The position numbers were made by a program, and so were the translations under genes. Of a stretch of 64,000 nucleotides of DNA, positions 1 to 10,236 are shown one piece after another. How positions within the stretch are numbered: the first letter of the stretch is position 1; each line of letters begins with the position of its first letter. Source of the stretch: Rhodococcus oxybenzonivorans (GTDB lineage Bacteria > Actinomycetota > Actinomycetes > Mycobacteriales > Mycobacteriaceae); the NCBI RefSeq assembly GCF_003130705.1, contig NZ_CP021354.1:3906001-3970000 (forward strand), written 5' to 3'. The notes below the pieces were generated by a model. The model was not told the DNA's origin, did not search any database, and was given only the letters and a program-made list of their open reading frames with translations.

Positions 1-89
1 TCGCACAGCGGGCTTCGGGCCGGTCCGCGGTGCGCTTGATGTCGTCAGTCTCATCCCGGGCACGCACTCGACGGAAGCCGTAGGTGCGC

Positions 90-128
90 TATGATCCCAC
101 CATGCGAGAAACTGGTATCGACCTATGA
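90..128 (+). promoter_or_regulatory. Putative leaderless 8-codon upstream ORF before the IclR gene
   Basis: A -10-like hexamer TATGAT (90-95) lies 6 nt before an ATG at 102. That ATG opens a short frame encoding MRETGIDL, whose TGA (126-128) overlaps the ATG (125-127) of the IclR regulator. No Shine-Dalgarno sequence precedes 125, so the regulator may be translated by coupling to this short frame. The last sense codon is CTA, a rare Leu codon in high-GC genomes. The function is inferred; the positions are read directly. Confidence 0.45.
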
Positions 129-826
129 GACAGCATAGCGGCATCGGAGTGCTGGACAAAGCGGTAGGCGTGCTACATGCCGTGGCCGAGAAGCCCTGCA
201 GCCTCACCGAACTGTGCTCGCGCACCGGACTACCCCGTGCCACCGCACACAGGCTGGCCGTAGGTCTCGAAGTGCACCGCCTCCTCACCCGGGACACGGA
301 CGGACTCTGGTGCCCCGGCCCAGGCCTTGCCGAACTCGCTGCCACAGCCAATGATCCGCTCGTGTCGGCAGCAGCGCTCGTGCTTCCGCGGCTGCGCGAG
401 ATCACCGGGGAGAGCGTGCAGTTGTACCGCCGGGAAGGCACCCAGCGCATCTGTGTGGCGGCCATGGAACCGCCGACCGGCCTGCGCGACACCGTCCTCG
501 TCGGTGCCCGGCTTCCGATGAGCGCGGGCTCGGGCGCCAAGGTGCTACTCGCGTGGGCGGATCCCCAGACTCAGCGCGCCGTTCTTCCCGACGCCGCGTT
601 CGGCGAACGCGTCCTCCTGGAAGTCCGTCGGCGAGGCTGGGCGCAGAGCGCCGCCGAACGGGAACCGGGCGTCGCCAGCGTCGCCGCGCCCGTTCGCGAC
701 GGGAACGGTTCTGTCATCGCCGCCATTTCGGTGTCGGGGCCCATCGACAGGATGGGTAGACGGCCCGGAGCCCGATGGGCGGCTGATCTCCTCGCCGCTG
801 CGGAAGCGTTGCACAAGCGACTGTGA
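125..826 (+). CDS. ltbR: IclR-family transcriptional regulator (LtbR type)
   Basis: This 233-residue protein has an N-terminal winged helix-turn-helix (about residues 8-60, with the typical LTELCSRTGLPRATAHRL-like recognition region) and a C-terminal IclR effector domain. Its start, MRQHSGIGVLDKAVGVL, closely resembles the IclR protein that in mycobacteria and corynebacteria sits divergent from leuCD and controls leucine and tryptophan synthesis genes. leuCD is not visible in the first 124 bases, so the divergent partner must lie beyond the window edge or elsewhere. Other leucine and branched-chain genes (leuB, ilv) lie a few kilobases downstream. The start at 125 fits the family; it has no clear ribosome site and overlaps the stop of a short upstream frame. 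Confidence 0.85.
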   Translation: MRQHSGIGVLDKAVGVLHAVAEKPCSLTELCSRTGLPRATAHRLAVGLEVHRLLTRDTDGLWCPGPGLAELAATANDPLVSAAALVLPRLREITGESVQLYRREGTQRICVAAMEPPTGLRDTVLVGARLPMSAGSGAKVLLAWADPQTQRAVLPDAAFGERVLLEVRRRGWAQSAAEREPGVASVAAPVRDGNGSVIAAISVSGPIDRMGRRPGARWAADLLAAAEALHKRL

Positions 827-863
827 ATATGCTCGGCCTCATCCGTACCGCGACAGGAGAGAC

Positions 864-1385
864 ATGATGGGCAGCAATCAGCGAGCACAGATCACGATGA
901 CGGATTCGGAGATCACCGAATTCGTCGACCACAGTAGGGTCGCGACTCTCGCAACGGTGGGTGCGGACGGCCGACCGCACCTCGTGGCCATGTGGTACGC
1001 CGTGATCGACGGCGAGATCTGGTTCGAGACCAAGGCGAAGTCGCAGAAGGCAGTCAATCTGCGGCGAGACGACCGTGTCACGATCCTCATCGAGGACGGT
1101 GACACCTACGACACCCTGCGGGGTGTGTCGATCGACGGACGGGCCGAGGTCGTCGACGATCCGGACGCGCTGTTTGCCGTCGGCGTCAGCGTCTGGGAGC
1201 GGTACACGGGCCCCTATTCCGACGAACTCCGGCCCGCGGTCGACCAGATGATGCACAAGCGGATCGCTGTTCGTGTGGTTCCCGACCGTGTCCGGAGCTG
1301 GGACCACGCAAAGCTCGGTCTCCCGGCCATGCCCGTCGCCGGGACCACCGCCGCCTACCTGACGCAGCCCGCTCGCCGACAGTGA
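864..1385 (+). CDS. PPOX-class split-barrel flavin/F420-binding protein
   Basis: The 173-residue product belongs to the pyridoxamine 5'-phosphate oxidase-like split beta-barrel superfamily (Rv2991-like). The conserved opening, in which a hydrophobic strand ATLATVGADGRPHLV leads to a MWYAV strand, is the usual cofactor-binding region. Such proteins bind FMN or coenzyme F420 and reduce or bind small molecules; the substrate here cannot be told. The start at 864 is supported by an AGGAGA ribosome site (855-860). It follows the IclR gene by 37 bases on the same strand, as in M. tuberculosis. Confidence 0.8.
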   Translation: MMGSNQRAQITMTDSEITEFVDHSRVATLATVGADGRPHLVAMWYAVIDGEIWFETKAKSQKAVNLRRDDRVTILIEDGDTYDTLRGVSIDGRAEVVDDPDALFAVGVSVWERYTGPYSDELRPAVDQMMHKRIAVRVVPDRVRSWDHAKLGLPAMPVAGTTAAYLTQPARRQ

Positions 1386-1497
1386 CGCGCGACGGCTGAT
1401 TCTTCTGCCACTGCCGCGCCCCCGGGAAAAATGAGGGGCATTCTCCATTCCACCGGCGTAACTTCACACAGTGAACCATCTACCGAGGGAGTTCGCC

Positions 1498-1665
1498 GTG
1501 GCCGAAGCGAGTAACGAAGAAATGCGAAAGAAATTCCGTGAGGCACTCGAACGGAAGAATCATCAGGCCGGAATGTCCACTCAGCACAAGGACGGCAATT
1601 CCAAAGTGCATCACGTGCACGGCCCGGCCGATCACAAACGCGAATTCCGCCGCAAGAGTGGATAA
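1498..1665 (+). CDS. DUF5302 small conserved protein
   Basis: This 55-residue, highly charged protein (if started at GTG 1498) matches the actinobacterial DUF5302 pattern: a lysine/arginine-rich helix with EEMRKKFREAL, a linker, and a C-terminal HGPADHKREFRRKSG tail. The GTG at 1498 is chosen because GAGGGA (1485-1490) lies 7 nt upstream. A GTG at 1471 would add nine residues without a ribosome site. No function is known; the composition suggests a soluble, possibly nucleic-acid-binding peptide (inference). It is followed by a strong hairpin terminator. Confidence 0.75.
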   Translation: MAEASNEEMRKKFREALERKNHQAGMSTQHKDGNSKVHHVHGPADHKREFRRKSG

Positions 1666-1688
1666 GCGAGCACACTGACAGAAAAGAG

Positions 1689-1718
1689 AAACACCCTCCA
1701 CCGAAGTGGAGGGTGTTT
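1689..1718. terminator. Bidirectional terminator between DUF5302 gene and tRNA-Glu
   Basis: A perfect 13-bp stem (1689-1701 with 1706-1718) has a CGAA tetraloop. It is followed by T-rich sequence on both strands, so it can end the small gene on the plus strand and tRNA-Glu on the minus strand. Confidence 0.85.
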
Positions 1719-1724
1719 CTTGTG

Positions 1725-1797
1725 TAGCCCCGACGGGATTCGAACCCGCGCTACCGCCTTGAGAGGGCGGCGTCCTAGGCCGCTAGACGACGGGGCC
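1725..1797 (-). tRNA. tRNA-Glu (anticodon CTC)
   Basis: The minus strand folds as a 73-nt cloverleaf. The acceptor stem is GGCCCCG/CGGGGCT, the anticodon loop CTCTCAA closes a CCGCC/GGCGG stem, and the T-loop is TTCGAAT. The discriminator is A and CCA is not encoded. It lies downstream of gltX, which encodes the enzyme that charges it. Confidence 0.95.
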
Positions 1798-1889
1798 AAG
1801 AACTTGGTATTGCACTAACCAGGTGTTGCTCTGGAAGCTCAGCAAGCATAACTTGCTGAAGTTCGGTAACAAAATCGGCCGAACTTCCG

Positions 1890-1961
1890 CTGGGGTACCA
1901 GGACTCGAACCTAGAATGGCGGTACCAGAAACCGCTGTGTTGCCAATTACACCATACCCCA
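1890..1961 (-). tRNA. tRNA-Gln (anticodon CTG)
   Basis: The minus strand folds as a 72-nt cloverleaf with acceptor TGGGGTA/TACCCCA and discriminator G. The anticodon loop TTCTGGT closes a GCGGT/ACCGC stem, and the T-loop is TTCGAGT. CCA is not encoded. Actinobacteria usually charge this tRNA with glutamate through GltX and then amidate it with GatCAB; gltX, gatA, gatB and gatC are all in this window. Confidence 0.95.
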
Positions 1962-2098
1962 ATGGCCTGTTCGGACCGCTGAGCCGGAGGGCTCCGCGGG
2001 CCGCTCGGGCCGAAGAAGAGATTACCAGCCTAGTGGCGGGATTTACCAAATCGCCTGGTCAAAGGCGGTTTTTCTCATCCTTCGGCCGTCGGCCACTC

Positions 2099-3574
2099 TC
2101 AGTCGGCAATACTCGCGCGAGCTGAACGCAACCGGGACAGTGACACGTCGCGCCCGAGCAGTTCCATCGACTCGTAGAGGGGCGGGCTGATGTGCGAGCC
2201 GGTGATGCCGACTCGGACAGGGGCGAACGCCTTCCGCGGCTTGAGACCCAGTCCGTCGACGAGCGACGCCTTCAGGGCCTCCTCCAGCGACGCTGCATTC
2301 CACACCGCGAGAGCTTCCAACGAAGCCAGGGCGGCGTCGAGGACGGGCGCAGCATCGGCACCCAGGTTTTTGGCTGCGGCGGCGGGATCGATGGTGAAAT
2401 CGTCCTCGTCCACGAACAAGAATTTCAGCAGTCCCCAGGCGTCGGACAGCACCACGATCCGCGTTTGGACGAGTTCTGCTGCCGTCGCGAACACCGCCTC
2501 GTCGACCGTCTCCCCCAGATGTCCGTGCACGGTGAGGAAGGCGCGCAACCGCGCCGCGAAATCGGCGGGCTCGAGGAGCCGGATGTGCTCGGCGTTGATG
2601 GCGTCGGCCTTCTTCTGGTCGAACCGCGCGGGATTGGAGTTGACCTTCGTGATGTCGAAGGCTGCGACCATCTCGTCGAGCGAGAACACGTCGTGATCGT
2701 CGGAAATGCCCCAGCCGAGGAGGGCGAGGTAGTTCAGCAGACCCTCGGGCACGAAGCCGCGGTCGCGGTGAATGAACAGATTCGACTCGGGATCCCGCTT
2801 GGACAGCTTCTTGTTGCCCTGACCCATGACGAACGGGAGGTGGCCGAATTGCGGCGTGAAATCCGCCACACCGATGCGCTGCATAGCCTCGTAGAGGGCC
2901 AGCTGCCGGGGCGTCGACGAGAGGAGATCCTCGCCGCGCAACACGTGGGTGATCTTCATCAGGGCGTCGTCGACCGGATTGACCAGGGTATACAGAGGAA
3001 TGCCGTTTCCACGGGTGAGCGCGAAGTCGGGCACCGTACCGGCCTTGAACGTGGTGTCACCACGGACGAGGTCGACCCAGCCGAGGTCGTGATCGGGCAT
3101 ACGCAACCGGACGACGGGCTTGCGCCCCTCGTCCAGATAGGCCTGGCGCTGCTCCGGGGTGAGATCTCGGTCGAAGTTGTCATATCCCAGCTTGGGATCG
3201 CGGCCGGCGGCTTTGTGCCGCTCCTCGACCTCTTCCGGCGTGGAGAACGACTCGTAGGCTTCACCCGCCGCCAGAAGCTTCCCGACCACGTCCAGGTGGA
3301 GTTCGCGTCGCTGGGACTGCCGGTAGGGCTCGTAGGGCCCACCGATCTCCGGGCCCTCGTCCCAATCCAAGCCGAGCCAGCGCAGCGCATCCAGGATCGC
3401 CTGGTACGACTCCTCACTGTCACGAGCAGCATCGGTGTCCTCGATACGGAACACGAACGACCCGCCGTTGTGGCGGGCGAAGGCCCAGTTGAACAGGGCG
3501 GTACGGACGAGCCCCACGTGCGGGGTTCCGGTGGGCGACGGGCAGAAACGGACGCGAACTTCGCTTGTGGTCAT
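2099..3574 (-). CDS. gltX: Glutamyl-tRNA synthetase (non-discriminating, inferred)
   Basis: The 491-residue class I aminoacyl-tRNA synthetase joins glutamate to tRNA-Glu and, in organisms lacking GlnRS, also to tRNA-Gln. The HIGH-type motif appears in [10 protein letters not shown] near residue 12 and the KMSKS-type motif as [10 protein letters not shown] near residue 255. The length is normal for bacterial GltX. The two tRNA genes that it would serve lie directly downstream on the same strand, and gatCAB genes are within 25 kb, consistent with the transamidation route. That it also charges tRNA-Gln is family knowledge, not visible in the sequence. Confidence 0.96.
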   Translation of the reverse strand: MTTSEVRVRFCPSPTGTPHVGLVRTALFNWAFARHNGGSFVFRIEDTDAARDSEESYQAILDALRWLGLDWDEGPEIGGPYEPYRQSQRRELHLDVVGKLLAAGEAYESFSTPEEVEERHKAAGRDPKLGYDNFDRDLTPEQRQAYLDEGRKPVVRLRMPDHDLGWVDLVRGDTTFKAGTVPDFALTRGNGIPLYTLVNPVDDALMKITHVLRGEDLLSSTPRQLALYEAMQRIGVADFTPQFGHLPFVMGQGNKKLSKRDPESNLFIHRDRGFVPEGLLNYLALLGWGISDDHDVFSLDEMVAAFDITKVNSNPARFDQKKADAINAEHIRLLEPADFAARLRAFLTVHGHLGETVDEAVFATAAELVQTRIVVLSDAWGLLKFLFVDEDDFTIDPAAAAKNLGADAAPVLDAALASLEALAVWNAASLEEALKASLVDGLGLKPRKAFAPVRVGITGSHISPPLYESMELLGRDVSLSRLRSARASIAD

Positions 3575-3647
3575 GGCTCACTTGGGTCGACGCTGGGAAA
3601 ACGGACCTCTACAGGCTAGTCCGCCCCCCAGGTCGACACGAGAGCCG

Positions 3648-4421
3648 TCAGCGCTTTGCGGTCACGGGGTTGGTGAGTGTCCCGATACCACCGATGGTCA
3701 CACTGACACTCTGACCCTCGACGATCGGCCCGACGCCTTCCGGCGTGCCCGTGAGGATGACGTCGCCCGGCAGGAGAGTCATGACCGCGGACACCCATTC
3801 GATGATCTTCGGAATGTCATGGAGCAGAAGCGAAGTGTTGCTGCTCTGCTTCACCTCTCCGTCCACCTCGGTCGTGATGTCGACATCCGACGCATCGAGC
3901 TGCGTTTCGATCCAGGGCCCGAGGGGGCAGAAGGTGTCGTGGCTCTTCGCTCGAGTCCACTGAACGTCCTGGCGCTGATGATCACGCGCCGACACGTCGT
4001 TGGCGGCCGTGTAGCCGAGAACGACATCGAGGGCCTTGGCCGCCGGGACGTCCTTGCACGGCCGGCCGATCACCACGGCCAACTCCCCCTCGTAATGAAC
4101 CTCGTTCGAGGATTTCGGCAGCACGATCGCCGCGTCCGGGCCCACGATCGACGTATTGGGCTTGAGGAAGATCACCGGATCCGCAGGCGCTTCCCCACCC
4201 ATTTCCGCGGCGTGGGCGGCGTAGTTCTTGCCGACACAGATCACTTTGCTGGCGAGTATCGGGGCGAGCAGGCGAACGTCGTCCAGTGGCCAGCTACGAC
4301 CGGTGAAAGTAGGAGTGCCGAAAGGGTGCTCGGCGATTTCCCGGGCCGTCAGGGAGCCGTCCTCCCCCTCGATACTCACGAACGCAACACCATCGGGACT
4401 TGCCACTCGACCAAGACGCAT
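3648..4421 (-). CDS. Fumarylacetoacetate hydrolase (FAH) family protein
   Basis: The 257-residue FAH-fold protein (Rv2993c-like) has the metal-binding pattern HYEGELAVVIG and the downstream TAANDVSARDHQR segment. These occur in FAH-type hydrolases, isomerases and decarboxylases of aromatic meta-cleavage pathways and in oxaloacetate-type decarboxylases. The exact substrate cannot be assigned. The start at 4421 (MRLGRVASPDG) is preferred over 4445: a -10-like TAGACT lies exactly 7 nt upstream and no ribosome site is present, so the message may be leaderless. It lies upstream of gltX on the same strand with a 73-nt gap. Confidence 0.85.
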   Translation of the reverse strand: MRLGRVASPDGVAFVSIEGEDGSLTAREIAEHPFGTPTFTGRSWPLDDVRLLAPILASKVICVGKNYAAHAAEMGGEAPADPVIFLKPNTSIVGPDAAIVLPKSSNEVHYEGELAVVIGRPCKDVPAAKALDVVLGYTAANDVSARDHQRQDVQWTRAKSHDTFCPLGPWIETQLDASDVDITTEVDGEVKQSSNTSLLLHDIPKIIEWVSAVMTLLPGDVILTGTPEGVGPIVEGQSVSVTIGGIGTLTNPVTAKR

Positions 4422-4535
4422 GCCCGAGAGTCTATCGCCCGGCATCGGGCGGCCTCCGGCATTCCCACCCGGGAGGGTATAGACTCCGACCGTTCGCCAA
4501 TATATGGGACCTTAATCCTAGATACTGAGATTGAC

Positions 4536-5762
4536 ATGACTGCAACGAACGTCGAGACCACCGCCGTCGGATCGGCGCGCAAGTGGTGGATGCTGGCACT
4601 CGGGATGTTTGCGCAGGCGGCACAGGCGGTCTTCGTCAACGGCGTGGCCTTCCTCATCCCGGAACTGCAGGCGAGCCACGGCCTGAGTTTGGCCCGCACC
4701 GGACTTCTCGTCGCCGCGCCCACCGTCGGCGTGATGCTGACGTTGATTGCGTGGGGCGCGCTGGCCGACCGGTACGGCGAACGCACCGTGCTCGCCATCG
4801 GAATGGCGGTGACCGCGGCCGCCGGACTCGGAGCCGCCTCGTCCGGATCACTCTCCGCCACGGGAGTGTTCCTCGTCCTCGGCGGTATGGCCGCAGCCTC
4901 CGCGAACGCGGCGAGCGGACGAGTCGTGGTCGGCTGGTTCCCACCCGAACGGCGGGGTCTGGCCATGGGAATCAGGCAGATGTCCCTCCCCCTCGGGATC
5001 GCGTGTGCTGCGCTCACCATGCCCTCCCTCGCACACGAACACGGCATCGGCTGGGCCCTGGCCTTGCCGACCGCCCTGTGCGCGGCCGCAGCACTCGCCT
5101 GCGCAATCGGAGTCGTCGACCCACCACGACCGAGTCGCACGTCGGCCGCGGGTCTCGAGATGCTGGCGAATCCGTACCGGAACAGCAGTACTCTGTGGCG
5201 AATCCACGCCGTATCGGTGCTACTCGTCGTCCCGCAATACACGGTATGGACCTACGCCCTCGTCTGGCTCATCTCCGAAAGGCATTGGGAGGCAACCGCT
5301 GCAGGCCTACTGGTGACCGTCGCTCAGGTTCTCGGCGCACTCGGACGGATGGCAGTCGGCGTCTGGTCGGACGCCGTCGGTAGCCGATTGAGGCCACTTC
5401 GCTGGGTGGCCGCCGCCGGTGGACTGTCGATGGCGGCGCTGGCCCTGTCGGATTCGGCCCCGTCCCTACTGGCGATACCGGCGCTCGTCGCCGCTTCCGT
5501 TGCCACCGTGGCTCCCAACGGCCTCGCATTCACGGCCGTCGCCGAGATCGCCGGTCCGTTCTGGGGCGGACGCGCACTCGGAGTCCAGAACACGGGACAA
5601 TTCGTCGCTGCGTCACTGGTCCCGCCCACCTTCGGGGCGCTGATCGGAATACTCGGCTTCCCACTGACCTTCGCTATCGCGGCAGCCTTTCCGGTGATTT
5701 CCATACCGATGATCCCCCTGGCCGGGTCCGCAGACCCGGCCAGGGGGACCGGAGAAGACTAG
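4536..5762 (+). CDS. Major facilitator superfamily transporter
   Basis: This is a 408-residue inner-membrane protein with about twelve hydrophobic segments. The GALADRYGERTVL loop between helices 2 and 3 is the MFS signature, and a second copy-like loop WSDAVGSRLRPL follows in the C-terminal half. It resembles Rv2994, placed in the same position. The substrate is unknown. The longer open frame upstream is a shadow; MTATNVETTAVGSARKWWM is the natural start. The last 15 codons contain a perfect hairpin that probably ends both this gene and the convergent leuB. Confidence 0.85.
   Translation: MTATNVETTAVGSARKWWMLALGMFAQAAQAVFVNGVAFLIPELQASHGLSLARTGLLVAAPTVGVMLTLIAWGALADRYGERTVLAIGMAVTAAAGLGAASSGSLSATGVFLVLGGMAAASANAASGRVVVGWFPPERRGLAMGIRQMSLPLGIACAALTMPSLAHEHGIGWALALPTALCAAAALACAIGVVDPPRPSRTSAAGLEMLANPYRNSSTLWRIHAVSVLLVVPQYTVWTYALVWLISERHWEATAAGLLVTVAQVLGALGRMAVGVWSDAVGSRLRPLRWVAAAGGLSMAALALSDSAPSLLAIPALVAASVATVAPNGLAFTAVAEIAGPFWGGRALGVQNTGQFVAASLVPPTFGALIGILGFPLTFAIAAAFPVISIPMIPLAGSADPARGTGED
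5714..5747. terminator. Hairpin embedded in the 3' end of the MFS gene
   Basis: A perfect 15-bp stem (5714-5728 with 5733-5747) has a CGCA loop and lies wholly inside coding sequence, 13 bases before the stop codon. leuB converges from the other side and ends only 15 bases away, so this may serve as a shared terminator. There is no T-tract. Confidence 0.55.
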
Positions 5763-5776
5763 AGACCACCGCGTTT

Positions 5777-6787
5777 CTAGAGCGCTGCGGCAATCCGGTC
5801 GCCCACCTCTGCGGTCACGACCGCAGCGTCACCCCGCGAAGCCAGATCCGCTTCGACAGCGGTCTCGATACGGACGGCATCCTCGTCACGCCCGAGATGG
5901 CGCAGCAGCAGGGCCGCAGACAAGATGGCCGCGGTGGGGTCGGCGATGCCACGGCCGGCGATGTCCGGGGCACTACCGTGAACCGGTTCGAACATCGAGG
6001 GATTGGTGCCGGACGCATCGATGTTGCCCGACGCCGCCAGACCGATACCACCGGTCACCGCACCCGCGAGATCGGTGATGATGTCACCGAACAGGTTGTC
6101 GGTGACGATGACATCGAAGCGCGACGGATCGGTCACCATGTAAATGGTTGCCGCGTCGATGTGGCAGTACGCCGTCTCGACGTCCGGGTACTCGGCCGAG
6201 ACGGTCTCGACCGCACGGGTCCAGATTGCACCGGCGTTGGAGAGCACGTTCGTCTTGTGGATCAGGGTGACGTGTTTGCGTCGAGTCTGCGCGAGCGCGA
6301 AGGCGTAGCGCACCACCCGCTCCGCGCCGAACCACGTATTGACCGACACCTCGGTGGCAATCTCGTGGGGAGTACCGACTCGGATTGCGCCACCGTTACC
6401 CGTGTACGGACCCTCGGTCCCCTCGCGCACCACCACGAAGTCGATGTCCGGTTGTGCCGCGAGCGGCGACTTCGTTCCCGGATAGAGCTGGGAGGGACGG
6501 AGATTCACGTGGTGGTCGAGCGCGAACCGCATGGTGAGCAGGAGTCCTCGCTCGAGGATGCCCGGTGTCACGGACGGGTCGCCGATGGCACCCAGCAGGA
6601 TCGCGTCGTGGGTGCGGATCGCCGCCAGATCAGCGTCCGGCAGAAGTTCACCGGTGGCGTTGTATCGACGGGCGCCGAGGTCGTACTCGGTGGTTTCCAG
6701 GTCGGGTACGAGCTTCCGCAGCACCTTCAGCGCCTCGGCAGTGACCTCGACACCGATTCCGTCACCGGGAATGACCGCAAGCTTCAT
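5777..6787 (-). CDS. leuB: 3-isopropylmalate dehydrogenase
   Basis: The 336-residue enzyme oxidises and decarboxylates 3-isopropylmalate with NAD+, the third step of leucine synthesis. [12 protein letters not shown] at the start, the substrate-loop region with VVVREGTEG, and the C-terminal [18 protein letters not shown] are isopropylmalate/isocitrate dehydrogenase signatures. The short length is the actinobacterial form. It lies 73 bases downstream of serA in the same direction, with a strong hairpin between them, so it may have partly separate transcription. Confidence 0.96.
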   Translation of the reverse strand: MKLAVIPGDGIGVEVTAEALKVLRKLVPDLETTEYDLGARRYNATGELLPDADLAAIRTHDAILLGAIGDPSVTPGILERGLLLTMRFALDHHVNLRPSQLYPGTKSPLAAQPDIDFVVVREGTEGPYTGNGGAIRVGTPHEIATEVSVNTWFGAERVVRYAFALAQTRRKHVTLIHKTNVLSNAGAIWTRAVETVSAEYPDVETAYCHIDAATIYMVTDPSRFDVIVTDNLFGDIITDLAGAVTGGIGLAASGNIDASGTNPSMFEPVHGSAPDIAGRGIADPTAAILSAALLLRHLGRDEDAVRIETAVEADLASRGDAAVVTAEVGDRIAAAL

Positions 6788-6812
6788 GAACGCCTCACTT
6801 CATCAGAGAACT

Positions 6813-6851
6813 GTGCGCGTGTTCCGGCACGAGGTACCGGAACACGCGCAC
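6813..6851 (-). terminator. Hairpin between serA and leuB
   Basis: Perfect 15-bp arms (6813-6827 with 6837-6851) enclose a 9-nt loop just after the serA stop. It has no clear T-tract. It may terminate serA or attenuate read-through into leuB. Confidence 0.6.
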
Positions 6852-6860
6852 GAAAGGATT

Positions 6861-8456
6861 TCAGGCCAGGTCGACGAGTTCGATCTTGGTGGCGCCCACT
6901 GCGGTGGAGATCGCGTCACGCACGTCGGCAGGAACCTCGCGGTCGACCCTCAGGAGAATGGTGGCACCCTCACCCTCGGCGTCCTGGCTGAGCTGTGCGG
7001 CCTGGATATCGATGCCGGCGTTGCCCAGCTGGGTGCCGATCTTACCGAGCGCACCCGGCTGGTCGGTGTAGTTGATCACCAGGTTCAGGCCTTCGGCGCG
7101 CAGTTCGAAGTTGCGTCCGTTGATGTTGACGATCTTCTCGACCTGCTGAGGACCGGTCAGGGTACCCGACACGCTAATGACGCTGCCGTCACCGAAGACG
7201 CCGCGAAGGTCGACGACACTCCGGTGGTTGGGGCTCTCGGCGGCCTTGGTGACCTCGGCCGTCACGCCACGCTCTTCCGCGAGGGCAGGCGCGTTGACGA
7301 ACGTCACGGCGTCCTCGATCACCGCCGAGAACACGCCACGCAGAGCCGACAGTGCCAGCACCTCGACGTCCTCGGAGGCGAGCTCGCCGCGCACATCGAC
7401 GGACAGATTGACGGGGACCTCGCCCGACAGCGCCCCGAGGAGCACACCCTGCTTGCGAACGATTTCGAGCCACGGGGCGACTTCCTCACCCACGGCGCCA
7501 CCGGACACGTTGACGGCGTCGGGAACGAAATCGCCTGCAAGAGCCAGCAATACGGACTTCGCGACATCGGTGCCGGCGCGGTCCTGAGCCTCACTCGTGG
7601 AGGCGCCGAGGTGCGGCGTCACGACGACCTCGGGAAGGTCGAACAACGGGCTGTCCGTGCAGGGCTCGGTCTCGAACACGTCGAGGCCCGCAGCACGCAC
7701 GTGACCCGACTTGATGGCCTCGGCCAGCGCCGCCTCGTCGATCAGGCCACCGCGGGCGGCGTTGACGATGACGACACCCTTCTTGGTCTTGGCCAGGTTT
7801 TCCGTACCGATCAGGCCCTTGGTCTCCGGAGTCTTGGGAAGGTGGACCGAGATCAGATCGGCGCGCTGCAGCAACTCGTCGAGCGAAACCAGCTCGATGC
7901 CCAACTGGGCGGCACGGGCCGCGGACACGTAGGGGTCGTAGGCGACGACGTGCGTCTCGAACGCCGCAAGACGCTGAGCGAAGAGCTGACCGATCCGGCC
8001 GAGCCCGACGACGCCGACGGTCTTGCCGAAGATTTCGACACCGTTGAACTTGCTGCGCTTCCACTCACGGTCACGCAGGGTGGAATCGGCTGCGGGGATC
8101 TGGCGGGCCGCGGCGAGCATCAGCGCGACAGCGTGCTCGGCTGCAGTGTGAATATTGGACGTCGGCGCGTTGACCACCATGACACCGCGCTCGGTGGCGG
8201 CCGGGACGTCGACGTTGTCGAGCCCGACACCGGCGCGGGCGACGATCTTCAGCTTGGTACCGGCGGCGAGCACCTCGGCGTCGACGGTGGTGGCGGAGCG
8301 GACGAGGATCGCATCGGCCTCGGGCACCGCCGCGAGCAGGGCCGGGCGATCAGGTCCATCGACCCAACGCACCTCCACACCGTCGCCCAATGCCTCGACG
8401 GTGGACGGCGCGAGCTTGTCGGCGATCAGAACAACAGGACGGCCTGGCTGGCTCAC
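6861..8456 (-). CDS. serA: D-3-phosphoglycerate dehydrogenase
   Basis: This 531-residue enzyme performs the first step of serine synthesis (3-phosphoglycerate to phosphohydroxypyruvate, NAD+). The D-2-hydroxyacid dehydrogenase domain shows the Rossmann motif [14 protein letters not shown] and the catalytic Arg/Glu/His segments. It is followed by the intervening domain and a C-terminal ACT domain ([15 protein letters not shown]), as in the long actinobacterial type feedback-inhibited by serine. The GTG at 8456 is chosen because AGGGAG lies 7 nt upstream; the TTG two codons earlier lacks support. serB, a later enzyme of the same pathway, is also in this window. Confidence 0.95.
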   Translation of the reverse strand: MSQPGRPVVLIADKLAPSTVEALGDGVEVRWVDGPDRPALLAAVPEADAILVRSATTVDAEVLAAGTKLKIVARAGVGLDNVDVPAATERGVMVVNAPTSNIHTAAEHAVALMLAAARQIPAADSTLRDREWKRSKFNGVEIFGKTVGVVGLGRIGQLFAQRLAAFETHVVAYDPYVSAARAAQLGIELVSLDELLQRADLISVHLPKTPETKGLIGTENLAKTKKGVVIVNAARGGLIDEAALAEAIKSGHVRAAGLDVFETEPCTDSPLFDLPEVVVTPHLGASTSEAQDRAGTDVAKSVLLALAGDFVPDAVNVSGGAVGEEVAPWLEIVRKQGVLLGALSGEVPVNLSVDVRGELASEDVEVLALSALRGVFSAVIEDAVTFVNAPALAEERGVTAEVTKAAESPNHRSVVDLRGVFGDGSVISVSGTLTGPQQVEKIVNINGRNFELRAEGLNLVINYTDQPGALGKIGTQLGNAGIDIQAAQLSQDAEGEGATILLRVDREVPADVRDAISTAVGATKIELVDLA

Positions 8457-8588
8457 GTGCAAACTCCCTGATTAGGTGGGTGTGGAGGTGTTTTAACCAC
8501 ACACAGCTTAGTCCGCCCTCACCGGGAATCCGCATCCCGGTAGGCAATACCACATAGTGGACGCCCGCGACACCGGAAACGGTCCGAT

Positions 8589-8655
8589 ACGACGCCGGCC
8601 CAACGCCACACCCGGGTGCTCTGTCGAGACCGAGGTGACATTGGGCCGGCGTCGT
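8589..8655 (-). terminator. Long-loop inverted repeat downstream of ilvC
   Basis: Perfect 15-bp arms (8589-8603 and 8641-8655) are separated by 37 nt, between the ilvC stop and the serA promoter region. It probably ends the ilvBNC transcript. The rest of this 224-base gap holds a smaller 7-bp inverted repeat (8521-8541) and likely the serA promoter. Confidence 0.55.
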
Positions 8656-8680
8656 GCGCGCAACGGTAAAGCGATGAAAC

Positions 8681-9697
<1,017 letters not shown>

Positions 9698-9732
9698 TCA
9701 ACCTCTTTCTTGGAATTTGCGTATCTAAAGTA

Positions 9733-10236
9733 CTAGCGAGTGGCCGTGATGGACTTCGGCCCCCGTCCCACGGCCACGACCCCGGACTGCACGATCTCCC
9801 GGATGCCGTACGGATCGAGCATCCGCAACAATGCATCCAGCTTGGATCGCGTTCCTGTCGCCTCGATCGTGACCGACTCCGGGGAGACGTCGATCACCTT
9901 GGCGCGGAACAGATTCACTGTCTCGATCACCTGAGTGCGCACGCTGGCGTCGGCACGCACCTTGATGAGCAGCAACTCGCGGGCGACGGAGGCGTCACCG
10001 TCCTGCTCGACGATCTTGATGACGTTGATCAGCTTGTTGAGCTGCTTCGTCACCTGCTCGAGCGGGAACTCGTCGACGGTCACGACGATGGTCATACGCG
10101 AGATCTCGGGGATCTCGGTGCCGCCGACGGCGAGCGACTCGATGTTGAATCCACGACGGGAGAACAGCGCGGCCACCCTGGCCAGCACGCCCGGCTTGTC
10201 CTCGACGAGAACACTGAGGGTGTGGCTGGTGCTCAC
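9733..10236 (-). CDS. ilvN: Acetolactate synthase small (regulatory) subunit
   Basis: The 167-residue protein has an N-terminal ACT domain ([22 protein letters not shown]) that binds valine, and a C-terminal regulatory domain. It activates and confers feedback inhibition on the IlvB catalytic subunit. The GTG at 10236 overlaps the TGA of ilvB (GTGA), so translation is coupled. A GGAAGGA ribosome site lies upstream. The longer frame that extends into ilvB is a shadow. Confidence 0.96.
   Translation of the reverse strand: MSTSHTLSVLVEDKPGVLARVAALFSRRGFNIESLAVGGTEIPEISRMTIVVTVDEFPLEQVTKQLNKLINVIKIVEQDGDASVARELLLIKVRADASVRTQVIETVNLFRAKVIDVSPESVTIEATGTRSKLDALLRMLDPYGIREIVQSGVVAVGRGPKSITATR

Noticed and set aside
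1..124. Start of leuC on the minus strand
   Set aside because: No minus-strand frame at the left edge resembles the LeuC N-terminus; leuC must lie outside or elsewhere.
3435..4535. Long N-terminal extension of the MFS frame
   Set aside because: It runs antisense to the FAH gene; the MFS protein starts naturally at 4536.
6531..8471. 646-codon open frame on the plus strand
   Set aside because: Antisense to serA and leuB, which have complete catalytic motifs.
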